Source of the DNA: Ktedonobacteria bacterium brp13
GTDB lineage: Bacteria > Chloroflexota > Ktedonobacteria > Ktedonobacterales > Ktedonobacteraceae
DNA length: 64,000 bases
Direction: 5' to 3'
NCBI GenBank assembly: GCA_015099395.1
Contig: AP024096.1
Location: 8,815,930-8,879,929, forward strand
The notes below the pieces were generated by a model. It did no database searches, was not told where the DNA came from, and worked only from the letters and a program-made list of their open reading frames with translations. Both the position numbers and the translations under genes were made by a program. This document shows positions 32,987 to 42,798 of this stretch, piece after piece; the stretch's first letter is position 1; each line of letters starts with the position of its first letter.

Positions 32987-33633
32987 GTGAAGCAATTACC
33001 GTGATGATTGTTGATGACCACGCCGTTGTTCGGCGTGGGATGCGTGCTCTGCTCGAAGCCGAGGGAGATTTTACGGTCGTTGGTGAGATGGCTTCAGGAG
33101 CGGAAGCTGTTCTGCGTGTTGGCGATCTGGTTCCCGAGGTTGTCCTGATGGATCTACTCATGCCCGATCTGGACGGCGTGGAGGCGACCAGGCTTATCAA
33201 ACAACGGAGTCCCAACTCCCAGGTCATCATTCTGACCTCTTACCACGAGGACGAGCATATTTTCCCCGCTATTCGTGCTGGTGCTCTGTCCTATCTGCTC
33301 AAGGGGGCCAGTTTGGAGGAATTGACTGCCGCCGTGCGCAAAGCTGCCAGAGGTGAGGCAGTGCTGCACCCACGTGTCGCAGCTCGTCTCGTGCAGGAGC
33401 TGAAAGGGGCTTCCCAGGAAACCTCGACGCTCTATCAGACGCTCAGCCAGCGCGAGCGCGAAGTCCTCCGCCTGATCGCCGAAGGTCTCAGCAATGCCCA
33501 GATTGCGGAACGCCTCGTGATCGCTGAGCGGACGGTCAAAAGCCATATCAACAATATCCTCTCGAAGCTTCATCTGGCCGACCGAACCCAGGTGGCGATC
33601 TTTGCCTGGCGCTCAGGGATGATGGACAAGTAA
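32983..33633 (+). CDS. LuxR/NarL-family response regulator (216 aa)
   Basis: Receiver domain with acidic pocket D-D-H near the N-terminus, phosphorylated Asp in V-V-L-M-D-L-L-M-P-D, Thr in I-L-T-S-Y and Lys in L-L-K-G-A. The C-terminal GerE-type helix-turn-helix is L-S-Q-R-E-R-E-V-L-R-L-I-A-E-G-L-S-N-A-Q-I-A. ATG at 32983 overlaps the kinase stop (ATGA), so the pair is co-translated. It presumably activates the ABC exporter operon upstream. No binding site could be identified. Confidence 0.94.
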   Translation: MSEAITVMIVDDHAVVRRGMRALLEAEGDFTVVGEMASGAEAVLRVGDLVPEVVLMDLLMPDLDGVEATRLIKQRSPNSQVIILTSYHEDEHIFPAIRAGALSYLLKGASLEELTAAVRKAARGEAVLHPRVAARLVQELKGASQETSTLYQTLSQREREVLRLIAEGLSNAQIAERLVIAERTVKSHINNILSKLHLADRTQVAIFAWRSGMMDK

Positions 33634-33953
33634 CAGGTCTTTCCCTCCTGGCCCAGGCAGGCGCGGTCCTGCCAGCGAAATGGCCCATGTTTGAACGGAT
33701 GCTTGCACGATCCCGACTTCTCTCCTGAGTATACCCCCAACCTGACAGAAGAGGGTAATGGAACGATATCCAGCAAACGGTCATTTCTTGGACTCTTCCT
33801 TATCGTGAACCTGCTGAGCACGTTCTCCCCACCTCATTTGTCCAACAATCCGTCCATCAAACAACGTCCAGCTACTTGCCAGGAAAGACGAGTTCTTGTA
33901 CACTGGGGACAGACGACCAAGACGATGACCCCAAGGAACAAGGAGGGCGAGCA
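33634..33953. other. Intergenic region upstream of the resolvase gene, possible res site
   Basis: 320 bp between the response regulator and tnpR with no convincing gene. Tn3-type elements keep their res recombination site next to tnpR. Partial dyads built on TGTCC/GGACA occur here (about 33839-33910), but I could not define three subsites. The short space between tnpR and tnpA (34530-34650) is the other candidate. Confidence 0.35.
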
Positions 33954-34529
33954 GTGAAGATTGGCTATATCCGAGTCAGCAAAGACAAGCAGGCAACCAT
34001 CTTACAAGAGGACGCGATGAAGCGCGAGGAGTGTAAGCGGGTCTTCACGGACAAGATGACCGGGAAGCGGTTTGACCGCCCGGAATACCTCAGAATGTTG
34101 GACCTTGCGCGGCCTGGCGATGTGATTGTGGTCTGGCGGCTGGATCGTCTTGGCCGAAGCCTGAAAGAGTTAATCGAAACCGTGACAGATCTGGCTGCGC
34201 GCGGCATTGAGCTGAAAAGTCTGAAGGAGAATATCGACACCACCACGCCTACTGGTAAGTTCATGTTTCACATCATGGCGGCGCTGACAGAGTTTGAGCG
34301 CGATCTGATCAGCGAACGCACCCAGGCCGGACTGGAGGCCGCCAGAGCGAGAGGGCGCAAGGGCGGCAGGCCTGCCGTCACCAAAAACATGAGCGTGGCC
34401 GCGCTTTCGCAAGCCAGGGAATTGTACACCAGCCAGCGGATGAGTGTTGCTGAAATCATGAGACGGACGGGGTTTCGGAGCCGGACCACGTTTTATAAAT
34501 ATGTTGTGAACGCAGAGAAGCAAGTGTGA
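33954..34529 (+). CDS. tnpR: TnpR-type serine resolvase of the Tn3-family transposon (191 aa)
   Basis: Resolves cointegrates formed during Tn3-type replicative transposition. Catalytic Ser in Y-I-R-V-S-K-D-K-Q (residue 9), L-D-R-L-G-R-S in the conserved loop, the long E-helix with F-E-R-D-L-I-S-E-R-T, and a C-terminal helix-turn-helix (M-S-V-A-E-I-M-R-R-T-G-F). The GTG start at 33954 is supported by AGGAGG upstream; the longer frame from 33876 is unlikely. It lies directly upstream of tnpA on the same strand, the usual order for this group. Confidence 0.92.
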   Translation: MKIGYIRVSKDKQATILQEDAMKREECKRVFTDKMTGKRFDRPEYLRMLDLARPGDVIVVWRLDRLGRSLKELIETVTDLAARGIELKSLKENIDTTTPTGKFMFHIMAALTEFERDLISERTQAGLEAARARGRKGGRPAVTKNMSVAALSQARELYTSQRMSVAEIMRRTGFRSRTTFYKYVVNAEKQV

Positions 34530-34650
34530 GACCAAGGTGTCCCTGTGGGCCTCACCCAGATGATTCTCGCGCCGGAGGAAGGGCCTGGAGAGCAGCCCGC
34601 GCAATGCCGTGATCCTTTCCAGGCCCTGCTGGTATGTGAAGGAGGATGTT

Positions 34651-36355
34651 ATGACCAATCCGGATGTCACCCCACCACCAAAGCGACTGCATATTCTCGA
34701 TGATGAGGAAATCGAGGCGTTCTACGGCAGACCGTGTTTGAGTGGAGACGAGCGCACGAATGTATTTACCCTGACCCAGCCAGAGAAGGACCTCCTCACA
34801 TCCTCTACACACATTCCTCTCCAGCTCTATTTTCTTCTGCAACTGGGCTATTTCAAAGCCAAACAACTGTTCTTCACCTTTACTTTTGATGATGTGGTCG
34901 AGGATGTCACCTACTTGCGTGAGCGATATTTTCCCGAGACACCACTCCCAGAACTGCGGATGCCCAATAAACGCACGATCCTCAAACAGCGGCAACAGAT
35001 CTTGAAATTGTTCGGCTATCGCCTTTGCACGCCGACCGATCGCCAGGACTTGTTTCTCCGTGCGAAGCTCGCTGCACGCATCAGTAGCAAGCCAGTGTAT
35101 GTCTTGCGTGAACTCCTGCACTACCTCACCGAACATCGCCTGGTGAAGCCCGGCTATACATTCCTGCAAGAAGAACTTGTTGGAAAGGCGTTGACAGCGG
35201 AAGTGAATCGCTTGGCGACCATGCTCCACACGCTTTTGTCTTCTGAAGCGTGTGTGGAGCTTGACGCGCTCTTAACTTCCACCGATGAGCGCTATACGAT
35301 CACCTTGTTGAAACGACAGCCAAAGGACTTCAGCTTCGGCGAAATGCGCCGCGAAATGGCCCGTGGTGAGCACCTCGTCCAACTCTACACGCTTTCCAGA
35401 CGGATCGTGCCGAACCTCGGTATTTCTCGTGAAGCCATCACGTATTATTCCTCGTTGGTCTCTTACTACTCGGTGTTTCGGCTCAAGCAACTCGACACGT
35501 GGACCATCTACCTCTACCTGTTGTGTTTTGTCTTCCATTGCTATCAACGCTTCAATGACAACCTCCTCACCTGTTTTCTCCATCTGGTGAAGCAGTACGC
35601 AGATGAAGCGAAAGCGACAGCCAAAAGAGCGGTGTCTGACTATCGCGGGACAAGCAATCACGATCTGCCCAAAGCTGGGGAAGTGCTCAAGCTCTTTACT
35701 GCTGAGTATGAACACCACACGCCGTTTGGGAGCGTGCAAGAACACGCCTTTGCGCTTCTCGATCGGCAACGCTTAACACGCGTTGCTGAGTATCTGGTCA
35801 ACGAGGCGAGTTGCGATGAACTCGCCTTTGAATGGGAGCATATTGACTCCATGGCCCGGCGCTTCAAGCAACATCTCCGTCCTCTCTTTCGCGCTGTCGA
35901 TCTCTCTGCCACCCGAGTCAACGCGCCCATCCAGGAAGCCATCCACTTTCTCAAAACGGCCTTTCAACAAGACCGCCCACTCCGCCAGATCGATTCGGGG
36001 GATTTCCCCACCGACTTTTTTCCTGCCCGAGAGAAACGGTACCTCTTTCAGCGCAATGAAACCAATGAGAAACACATCATTCCCGACCGCTATGAATTTC
36101 TGGTCTATCGTCTGGTGCGCCATCGACTCGAAGCCGGTGATCTCTTTTGTCGCGACAGTGTCCGCTTCCGCAGTTTCGAGGAGGATTTAGTGGACGATCA
36201 GCAGTGGGCCAACAAAGAGGCGTTACTGGCGCAGACGGGTTTAGCCATTCTGACCCGGCCCATTCAAGATCACCTTGCCGAGTTAAAGTGCCAATTGGAA
36301 GAGCGTCTTGGCAGAGTCAATCAGCGCATCAGTGCCGGAGAAAATAGTCACGTAC
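34651..36355 (+). pseudogene. tnpA: Tn3-family transposase TnpA, fragment 1 (N-terminal 568 codons)
   Basis: ATG at 34651 (AAGGAGG upstream) begins the N-terminal DNA-binding and linker regions of a Tn3 TnpA (DUF4158-like start L-D-D-E-E-I-E-A-F-Y-G-R-P, later Q-L-G-Y-F-K). It ends V-N-Q-R-I-S-A-G-E-N-S-H-V, where the 9.3-kb element inserted. Joined to 45702-45745 and 49487-50815 the frame is open for 3078 bp, giving 1025 aa, a normal TnpA size. The gene is inactive as it stands. Confidence 0.93.
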
Positions 36356-36491
36356 GAGACCTCCTCATAAATGACTGCACGTAGTTGGGGAGAGCAAGCT
36401 GGCGAACCATCTTGCCAACGGCCAAGCCGATCCCTACACTGAGAAGCAAAGCACATAGTGAGCACAAGAGCTTTCGTGAAAGGAGCGGTAC

Positions 36492-36704
36492 ATGCAGTCA
36501 ACCAACATGCGTCACATCAAGCAAGCACTTTGGAATCAGGCGTTCCTGGGAAATACCCTCGTCCTGTGCCCCATGGGTCCGGTGGTCGCCGTGAGGCGGC
36601 GAAAGGGGCAACTTCTGGCGATGGTCCGAGGCTGGGGGCGTTGGTACAACGTTGAGAGTGTGAGTATTCGGTGGCTTGGTGCAGGACGCCAACTGCTCTC
36701 GTAA
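36492..36704 (+). CDS. Small basic protein at the left end of the 9.3-kb element (70 aa)
   Basis: ATG at 36492 with AAGGAG eight bases upstream. The product is basic and aromatic in its middle (R-R-R-K-G-Q, M-V-R-G-W-G-R-W-Y) with a hydrophobic central stretch (G-N-T-L-V-L-C-P-M-G-P-V-V-A-V). No family recognised. It is the first gene inside the element and lies 13 bp before a second small gene with an equally good ribosome site, so the two form an operon that likely belongs to the element's own backbone. Confidence 0.55.
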   Translation: MQSTNMRHIKQALWNQAFLGNTLVLCPMGPVVAVRRRKGQLLAMVRGWGRWYNVESVSIRWLGAGRQLLS

Positions 36705-36717
36705 AGGAGCAAAACGC

Positions 36718-37002
36718 ATGAAAGAGCGCCTGCAACACCATCTTTCTGATGTGGGAGAGAGCTTTGACTACCTGCGAAGCGATGTCCGGAATCTCAGCCG
36801 CTACATGGCGGAACTTGAAGATCTCATTGAACGCTACCGCACATTTGCCGCGCAGGCGACTCTCTCCCAACCAGATGATCGAGCCGCTAGACGCAAGCTC
36901 CTCAAGAGAACACACACAGTTGTTGGATCACCAGACGAGCAACCAGAGCCACGTCCTGATAATCAGGAGACAAAAAGGCCAGAGCCTTTCGACGATCCGT
37001 AG
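36718..37002 (+). CDS. Small coiled-coil-like protein (94 aa)
   Basis: ATG at 36718 with AAGGAG upstream. Residues 1-45 form a long amphipathic helix (L-S-D-V-G-E-S-F-D-Y-L-R-S-D-V-R-N-L-S-R-Y), followed by a basic patch (R-R-K-L-L-K-R-T-H) and a disordered Pro/Glu/Asp-rich tail. Not recognised. Second gene of a pair at the left end of the 9.3-kb element. Confidence 0.55.
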   Translation: MKERLQHHLSDVGESFDYLRSDVRNLSRYMAELEDLIERYRTFAAQATLSQPDDRAARRKLLKRTHTVVGSPDEQPEPRPDNQETKRPEPFDDP

Positions 37003-37360
37003 GCGGAGTGCTGGCCTTGTAAAGCTTCTCTCGGCTGTAATCGGCAGATAAGCCATCGAAGCGGGTTCGGAGGAATGCCGCCTCGACACTTCGTCATATG
37101 ATCCTTGAAAGGGGTGCGCAGTCAAATTGAGCAAAAAAGATTTCTTCTTTTGGCTTGTAAGGCCAGCTCAGGGAGTCACTTCCCTTGATTTTCTGCTCAT
37201 TTCGACTGACCACCAGTGTCAACCCTCATATGGCGAGGTGTCTGCCGCCTCTGTCAGATAGAAACGAGCGGCCATTGGAGGCTTGGATGACCGTGTTCGT
37301 CGGCGAGAGGAGCGACTCGAAGAGGCTCCTCTCGCCCAGATCTGGAGCCGACTTGAGCGA
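37003..37360. other. Gene-free stretch inside the 9.3-kb element
   Basis: About 360 bp between the two small left-end genes and the convergent serine hydrolase gene. No reading frame with a ribosome site, no strong hairpin seen. Confidence 0.4.
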
Positions 37361-38362
37361 TTACGTGAGAAGGAGCGGCTCAACCGCGCTGACGATCGGA
37401 CCAGCTTCCATGTGATCAGAATTCAAGAGCACAATGAGGCTGGCCTTTTGCTCTGGATATTGTTTGATCACCGAGCAAAAGCCCTCCGTTCCACCGCCGA
37501 TCATTCGAAATTCCGAACCAAGAAACCAGCCATATCCATACTGCCATGGTTTCCCTCCAGATGGATCGATGGGTGCATGGTGGGTGAACATCAACTGCAA
37601 CGTCTGCGGAGAAACCAGGGGACACGCGAACATGGCATCACACCACTTTTTGAGATCCAGCACCGTTGAGTACAACTCTCCAGGCGCCTCCTCAAACATG
37701 CTCAAGCGATCCGTGTCTGCATGGACGATCTCTCCATTCTCCATGGTATACCCTGTCGCACGTCCGGGGTTGATTCGACGAGGCCGATCCAGGCCGGTAT
37801 TGGTCATGCCCAGAGGCATGAGCACATAGCGTTTCATCAGTTCGTCGAACGAGAGGCCCGTCACCTGTTCCAGAAGGTATCCCATCAAAATGTAGCCAGT
37901 GCAGCTGTAACTCCATCCTTCGCCGGGTCGGAACACTTGGGGCAGCTTGACCAGATACGAGAGCAGATCCCCGCCTTCGTGTTTGCGTTTTTGCATCTCC
38001 AACCGCACGTTCGGGACGTCGTAAATATCCTGTAAACCGGACGTATGGGATAACAGATGATGAAGGGTGATATTCTGGTCGAGTACCGCTAGCTCAGGGA
38101 GATAGTGGCCCGGCTTTTCCTGAAGCGAAATGTGCCCCTGTTCAGAGAGAACCAGTGCAGCCATCGCAATAAACATTTTGGTCACTGAGGCAATATGGAA
38201 TTTGGTTTCAAGGACGTTGGGAACATTCAATTGCCTGCTTGCAAACCCATACGCTTGCTCAAAGAGCACGTTTCCGTCCTGAGAGACGAGAACAGCTCCA
38301 CTCAGACGATGCTCTTTCTCGACCTGTTCAAGTGCCAATGTCAGCCTTGTTTCATTGATCAT
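37361..38362 (-). CDS. Beta-lactamase-related serine hydrolase, class C-like fold (333 aa)
   Basis: Serine hydrolase of the AmpC/DD-peptidase/esterase superfamily. The nucleophile motif S-V-T-K lies at about residues 59-62, the Y-x-N-equivalent is Y-S-C in W-S-Y-S-C-T-G-Y (Asn replaced by Cys), and the third box is G-G-T-E-G near the C-terminus. L-L-S-H-T-S-G-L is the usual family marker. There is no signal peptide, so it is probably cytoplasmic, and an esterase or peptidase role is as likely as beta-lactamase. It is a passenger gene in the 9.3-kb element. The start ATG at 38362 has GGAGGGATC upstream. Confidence 0.88.
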   Translation of the reverse strand: MINETRLTLALEQVEKEHRLSGAVLVSQDGNVLFEQAYGFASRQLNVPNVLETKFHIASVTKMFIAMAALVLSEQGHISLQEKPGHYLPELAVLDQNITLHHLLSHTSGLQDIYDVPNVRLEMQKRKHEGGDLLSYLVKLPQVFRPGEGWSYSCTGYILMGYLLEQVTGLSFDELMKRYVLMPLGMTNTGLDRPRRINPGRATGYTMENGEIVHADTDRLSMFEEAPGELYSTVLDLKKWCDAMFACPLVSPQTLQLMFTHHAPIDPSGGKPWQYGYGWFLGSEFRMIGGGTEGFCSVIKQYPEQKASLIVLLNSDHMEAGPIVSAVEPLLLT

Positions 38363-38689
38363 ATGATCCCTCCAGATGGTAGATAGATAATGGTCATACT
38401 ACCTTTTTCTCATTGTCTTTTCCTGTACCGGAAATGGGCGTAACCCGGTTGATCTCATTGTCTGAGAGAGCGCGCATGGCAGAGAAAAACCGGTGCTATT
38501 GTTCAGAGAAAGATTCCCCTCTATCCTGATAGCGTGGACATCGGTCATCGTCACGGCCAAACTCTGCCAACCCTCCGTGACGAGGTTTGACAGGATCTCT
38601 CAGAAGAGAACGCCCGTCGCAGAAAATCAGTGCAGAAACGGGTCTCTCTTCCTCAAAAAAAACTCATCAAGGTAAGATTCCCACCCCAG
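38363..38689. other. Gene-free stretch before the large transposase gene
   Basis: About 330 bp between the divergently placed ends of the hydrolase promoter region and the transposase stop. No supported gene. It should contain one end of the transposase's element, but no matching inverted repeat was found. Confidence 0.35.
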
Positions 38690-40456
38690 TTATTCGATGG
38701 CATCAAACAAAGGCAGCGGGAGTTGGAGCACAAGCGAAACAATTTTACCTGGCTTTTTCCGCGCGACTGGCTCTGGACGCCGCAGTGCGAGCAACCACTC
38801 GGTATCGGAAAGCTGCCAAAGATCCATTTGAGAGCTGCGAAAGTGCGTCTCCAGGCGGCGGGCATTTCTCACTTCAGTGATCTCCCGCTGATCCGTTGAG
38901 AGGCGGACTGAGTACAGGGAGAGAGTTGTTGCCTGATGCTCCACTTTGAGCGTGTCCTCATAGACCCAGACTGACACCTCTTCTCCAGCGAGTCCATTCT
39001 CCCCAAAGAACTTCCAGTGCTTGAAGCGGACGTAGCCATGTTGGTCGATGCGTCGGGTGAATTGGGTGGCATACAGCGCCCGCGAGAGAATCTCTTCTGG
39101 AATGCTGCGGCCCACCATCCCGCGCAACACATCAGTGGGGCTGTGCCGCCCATCCTGGCGCGCGCGGTGGGCGTAATGATGTTCCGCGTTGTAGTTGTGC
39201 CACCACGTCTGATGGGCCTGTTGGATCTCCGGCCAGGTGCGAGCCTGGGCGAATGCGTGGTCGGCTAACCTCCGCTGGATCGAGAACAAGGTCTCAGCGT
39301 AATTTTCCCAGGGTTCGCCGGGGTCAATGCGCTCTTTGCGGATGTCCAGCATATCGTAGAGTTGGAGTGCAACGTTGGAATAGAACTGCCCACCGCCATC
39401 GGTGACAATGGCTTCTGGCGCACCGTAGCGGCGGATGGCATCCGTTAACACCGCCAGATAATCCCATAGATTCTGTGAGACACTGATGGCAGACGAGAGG
39501 ATAGCGCGCGAAAAATTCTCAAAGATGGTAATGACATACACCGGGCGCGGATCGGGGAGTACGTGTTCTTCGATGTAGCGTATATCGGCGCTCCAGAACT
39601 GATGACGCCTCACGGCTCTGAATGGCATTTCGAGCTTCGGACGAGGCGGGCGCTGTGGCTTTTCCAGGCCGTAAAGCTGTCGGTTCGCTGCCATGATCCG
39701 GCCACACGTCGCCGGGCTCACCTCGATGCCCATGCGCAGCAGCGCCGTGTGCATTCGCCACTCTCCAAGCAAGGGATTTTCCTGGAGCTTGCGGATCTCG
39801 TTTCGTATCTTGAGTGTGACTTTGCGCGGCCCCTTGCGGCCTGGCGGCTTCGCATCTAAGCCAGCTACGCCCTCCTTTGCCCAACGCTCCAGGGTATCAT
39901 AGATGGTATGTCGTGTACATTGCAAATACTCAGCAATAGAAGTGACTGACCACCCCTCGCTATGGAGCCGGACCACAGCCAGCTTGCGTTCTGCTGGATC
40001 GGAAATCTCGTGCCAGGGCTGATAACGCCTCGCCTTACGGGTCGGTGGAGGTCCGGAGGTGGCGATGTGTTTGACACTTTTGTGATCCGGGCGACGTGCA
40101 TAGCGAATGTAACAGATCTCGGCGATCTCTCTCCAACTCATCGCAGGATGCTCAAAATACAGATCAATAATGAGTTGGCGCATCTCTGGGAGCAGCGTCT
40201 TTGCGGTTTCTCTCGCTCCGCCTTGCTTTCCAGACGGGAACAGGCTTGCCATCCCATAGCGTTCAAATTCATCGGCTTTGCGGGCAAGCGTACGCTGAGG
40301 GACATCGATTTCTTTGGCTCGCTCCCCTGGGGTTTCGTGGAACAGGACGAGGGGTCTGATTTGCTCGTACAACTCCTGCTCAGGCCACAGCGTCCATTGC
40401 TTGATCGAAGTCCACTCCTCGGTGCTCTCTCGGCGATTGCGTTTCGGTCCAGGCAT
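38690..40456 (-). CDS. Large DDE transposase with two helix-turn-helix domains, IS481/IS3-like core (588 aa)
   Basis: N-terminal helix-turn-helix (K-E-I-D-V-P-Q-R-T-L-A-R-K), a second one (T-S-I-A-E-Y-L-Q-C-T-R-H-T-I-Y-D-T-L-E-R-W), then an rve-type integrase core: Asp in F-W-S-A-D-I-R-Y-I, Asp in I-V-T-D-G-G-G-Q-F, Glu in W-E-N-Y-A-E-T-L-F. A C-terminal beta-rich domain follows. The ATG at 40456 (MPGPKRNRR) is preferred to one 16 codons upstream. No ATPase partner is next to it. Its own IS ends were not identified, so it could also be the transposase of the surrounding 9.3-kb element. Confidence 0.82.
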   Translation of the reverse strand: MPGPKRNRRESTEEWTSIKQWTLWPEQELYEQIRPLVLFHETPGERAKEIDVPQRTLARKADEFERYGMASLFPSGKQGGARETAKTLLPEMRQLIIDLYFEHPAMSWREIAEICYIRYARRPDHKSVKHIATSGPPPTRKARRYQPWHEISDPAERKLAVVRLHSEGWSVTSIAEYLQCTRHTIYDTLERWAKEGVAGLDAKPPGRKGPRKVTLKIRNEIRKLQENPLLGEWRMHTALLRMGIEVSPATCGRIMAANRQLYGLEKPQRPPRPKLEMPFRAVRRHQFWSADIRYIEEHVLPDPRPVYVITIFENFSRAILSSAISVSQNLWDYLAVLTDAIRRYGAPEAIVTDGGGQFYSNVALQLYDMLDIRKERIDPGEPWENYAETLFSIQRRLADHAFAQARTWPEIQQAHQTWWHNYNAEHHYAHRARQDGRHSPTDVLRGMVGRSIPEEILSRALYATQFTRRIDQHGYVRFKHWKFFGENGLAGEEVSVWVYEDTLKVEHQATTLSLYSVRLSTDQREITEVRNARRLETHFRSSQMDLWQLSDTEWLLALRRPEPVARKKPGKIVSLVLQLPLPLFDAIE

Positions 40457-40610
40457 CTTCCCCCTGCCTTCCAATCCAACGACACTTACTTCAAGCGTAC
40501 CCAAACCCCAAAAGGTTGCAAGGAATCAGGAAATGTTAGCCAGTTTGGACTCCCCAACGGCGTAAAGGATGTTATGAGGTGGTCTCTTCTGCACCTGAAA
40601 CAGTGAAACG

Positions 40611-40827
40611 TGCGGATTCAACTTGAGTATGGCCACAATAGCAAAGAGTGGTCAACTGGCTTTACAGGCTACTCTGTCAGGTTTGGCTCATGTTAAGTGC
40701 AGCCAGGACAGGTGAAGAGTATTTTGCCCTTTGCAAGGCTTCACAAGCCGATGTCAAGGTATTTGGCAATCCGCAGTCGCGGCCACACTTACCTTGGTGG
40801 AACGGCCAAACTCAAGTTGAATCCGCA
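40611..40827. mobile_element. MITE-like element, 24-bp inverted ends
   Basis: TGCGGATTCAACTTGAGTAT… (40611-40634) is repeated inverted at 40804-40827 with one mismatch. The 217-bp interval holds no gene. No target duplication seen. It abuts the broken end of the transposase pseudogene at 40833. Confidence 0.6.
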
Positions 40828-40832
40828 AAATG

Positions 40833-42006
40833 CTATGAAAAGTTATGGGCTGAATGCGGAAAAGTATTTCGACAAACAACACGTAAGATCGTGACCACGG
40901 TTCGTCCTTCAGCGTGTAAGCTTGCGAGGAATTCAGTGGCCATGCCTTCTCGATCCACGATGATCCGTTTGACGTGGATGTACTCCTGGTTGTGTTCATA
41001 GCGAGCAACGATGGAGGGCAATCCCACCATCAAATGTTGATCCCCACGATGCGTGGTGGCAAGCAGAGGGTGTCCGTGTTCATCGTGAAGCAAGACCAGA
41101 GCGCGGCAGCCAAGAATCGTTCCCAAACGTCCAATGAGTCCACGTGGAATGAGCATATCGCTGTGCACGGGCTTGCGATGTCCATCGACATAGCAGGTCA
41201 GAACACGCTTCGACTCGCACGCTCCCTCTGGAGGATACCACAGATGCATTGTCCACTGCGCTAGTGCGTCAGTCAACCGCTCCGTGTCCTCACCATGTGC
41301 TACCTGCGACAAAAAAGCTTCGGTATACCGATAGCCATACGCTTGCCTGCGCCCGGTCAGCAGGGCTAACCCATCAGACGTGTAGCCACGTAGATCCCAG
41401 GTGCGATGCAGCCCAACTGCCCCAAGAAAGAGCAAGGTAAGCAGCAGTCGTCTTCTCACCGCCGCCGAACTGCCCACACGTGGAGATCGCTCTTCCGCCT
41501 GCTCTGCTGGCAATGCTTCTGCTAAATGGGCAATCAGTGCGGTCTCATTGGCTGCTGCCAACAGAAGCAAACCACCAGCATGCTCGTGGTATCCTGGCTC
41601 AAGGAAGAAGGTCGCTTGAGGCTTTTTTTTCTCGCTGCGCTGGCTGACGAGAGAGTCCCAGACGCGCGCGGACGCGGTTGAGTTGGCTAACGCTCGGGGA
41701 AGAAGCGAAACGCTCATGGATGGCGTGCTGGAGTTCCGAGCTTGCGACGCTGGGTGCCGCCTGACAGGACTCAATCAAAAAGGTGAGCACCTCCCCGCGC
41801 AGCTTGACCGGGTGCCCATGCCGACCATCGGCAAAGCCATTTTCTCCTTCGCGCTCTATTCGCTTAAGCAACCGATACACGGTCGTGCGGTGCATCGGGA
41901 CGGCACTGCGAACCCTCGCCTCGCGGGCCGATACTCCCTGCTCAATGTCTCTGACGATCTCTCGTTTGGCTACTTGGCGTTGTTGCGGGGTGACAGTGGC
42001 TGGCAT
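40833..42006 (-). pseudogene. Transposase in two frames, 3'-truncated
   Basis: The first frame (42006 to 41599) encodes a helix-turn-helix region (V-S-A-R-E-A-R-V-R, M-H-R-T-T-V-Y-R-L-L-K-R). The second frame (41774 to 40833) carries a DDE-like domain (C-Y-V-D-G-H-R-K-P, L-L-H-D-E-H-G-H-P-L, I-V-D-R-E-G). They join across a run of eight A (minus strand; T8 at 41623-41630) as expected for programmed frameshifting. Homology-like sequence stops after R-T-V-V-T-I-L-R at about 40880, beside a MITE, so the C-terminus with the last catalytic residue is probably gone. Confidence 0.7.
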
Positions 42007-42126
42007 TGCAGAGGTTCCTTCTTCCTTGCTTTCACGTATTTTTCTCAGTCTACCATCATTCCCCGTTGCCGTCCAGATGCGCAGAGCTTCCTTTTATCGT
42101 GAGACCCTGATACTGCATGAGCGTCA

Positions 42127-42798
42127 CTAAGCAAGACGCCATGGCTCCTCGGCTGGTTGACCGCGTCTTTGCCACTCTTGAACCTGTTTCTGCTTCTTCT
42201 TATGAAACTTTGCCCATTGTTCCACATTAGTGGGATCAGGAATTTCTGATCCCCGGTGGGATAGACTATGTTTCTCAGAACTATCATGTTCACCTGATTG
42301 TCCTGAGGAAAATGATAGATCACTACTATGAAGTGGGGCTTCGTACCGTGGGGTTACATCTATGTCTACAGGTTTATATATTTTATCTATAACATCTTTC
42401 ACCGGTTTAACATTTTCGAAATCATAACCAACTGAAAAATTTGATTGTGCCTCTTCTCTAATTGCATCCAGATGTTTTTTTATTAGTCTTTTAGTGCTGT
42501 CCGCTAAGGGTGATCGCTCTTCTTGCATATAGATTGTTCCCTCTTGCTCAGAGCTTGTCCCAGAGCCTGTATCAGAGCTTGTATATCTAGTCTCTTGGAA
42601 AGATATGGAATCATATGGTTTAATACTATTATTAGAGGAATTAGAGGAAAGGGAATCACCCCTAGACTTAGTCCCCCTATAGAGGGGACCATCTGATAAT
42701 GGGGCGGGATACAAACTTTTTTCAAAAGCTGACATCCTATTCTGATTATATGTAACATCAGAAGAATGTTCAACTTTCCTTTGCCCTATTTCGTCCAT
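42127..42798 (-). CDS. Disordered hydrophilic protein of unknown function (223 aa)
   Basis: A Ser/Asn/Glu-rich protein with long low-complexity tracts (S-S-N-S-S-N-N-S, S-S-D-T-G-S-G-T-S-S-E-Q) and a short helical segment (D-S-T-K-R-L-I-K-K-H-L-D-A-I-R-E-E). The C-terminus is basic and helical (F-H-K-K-K-Q-K-Q-V-Q-E-W-Q-R-R). Markedly AT-richer than its neighbours. The ribosome site is weak (GAAGAG). No family recognised. The composition suggests foreign origin or a mostly unstructured adaptor. Confidence 0.5.
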   Translation of the reverse strand: MDEIGQRKVEHSSDVTYNQNRMSAFEKSLYPAPLSDGPLYRGTKSRGDSLSSNSSNNSIKPYDSISFQETRYTSSDTGSGTSSEQEGTIYMQEERSPLADSTKRLIKKHLDAIREEAQSNFSVGYDFENVKPVKDVIDKIYKPVDIDVTPRYEAPLHSSDLSFSSGQSGEHDSSEKHSLSHRGSEIPDPTNVEQWAKFHKKKQKQVQEWQRRGQPAEEPWRLA

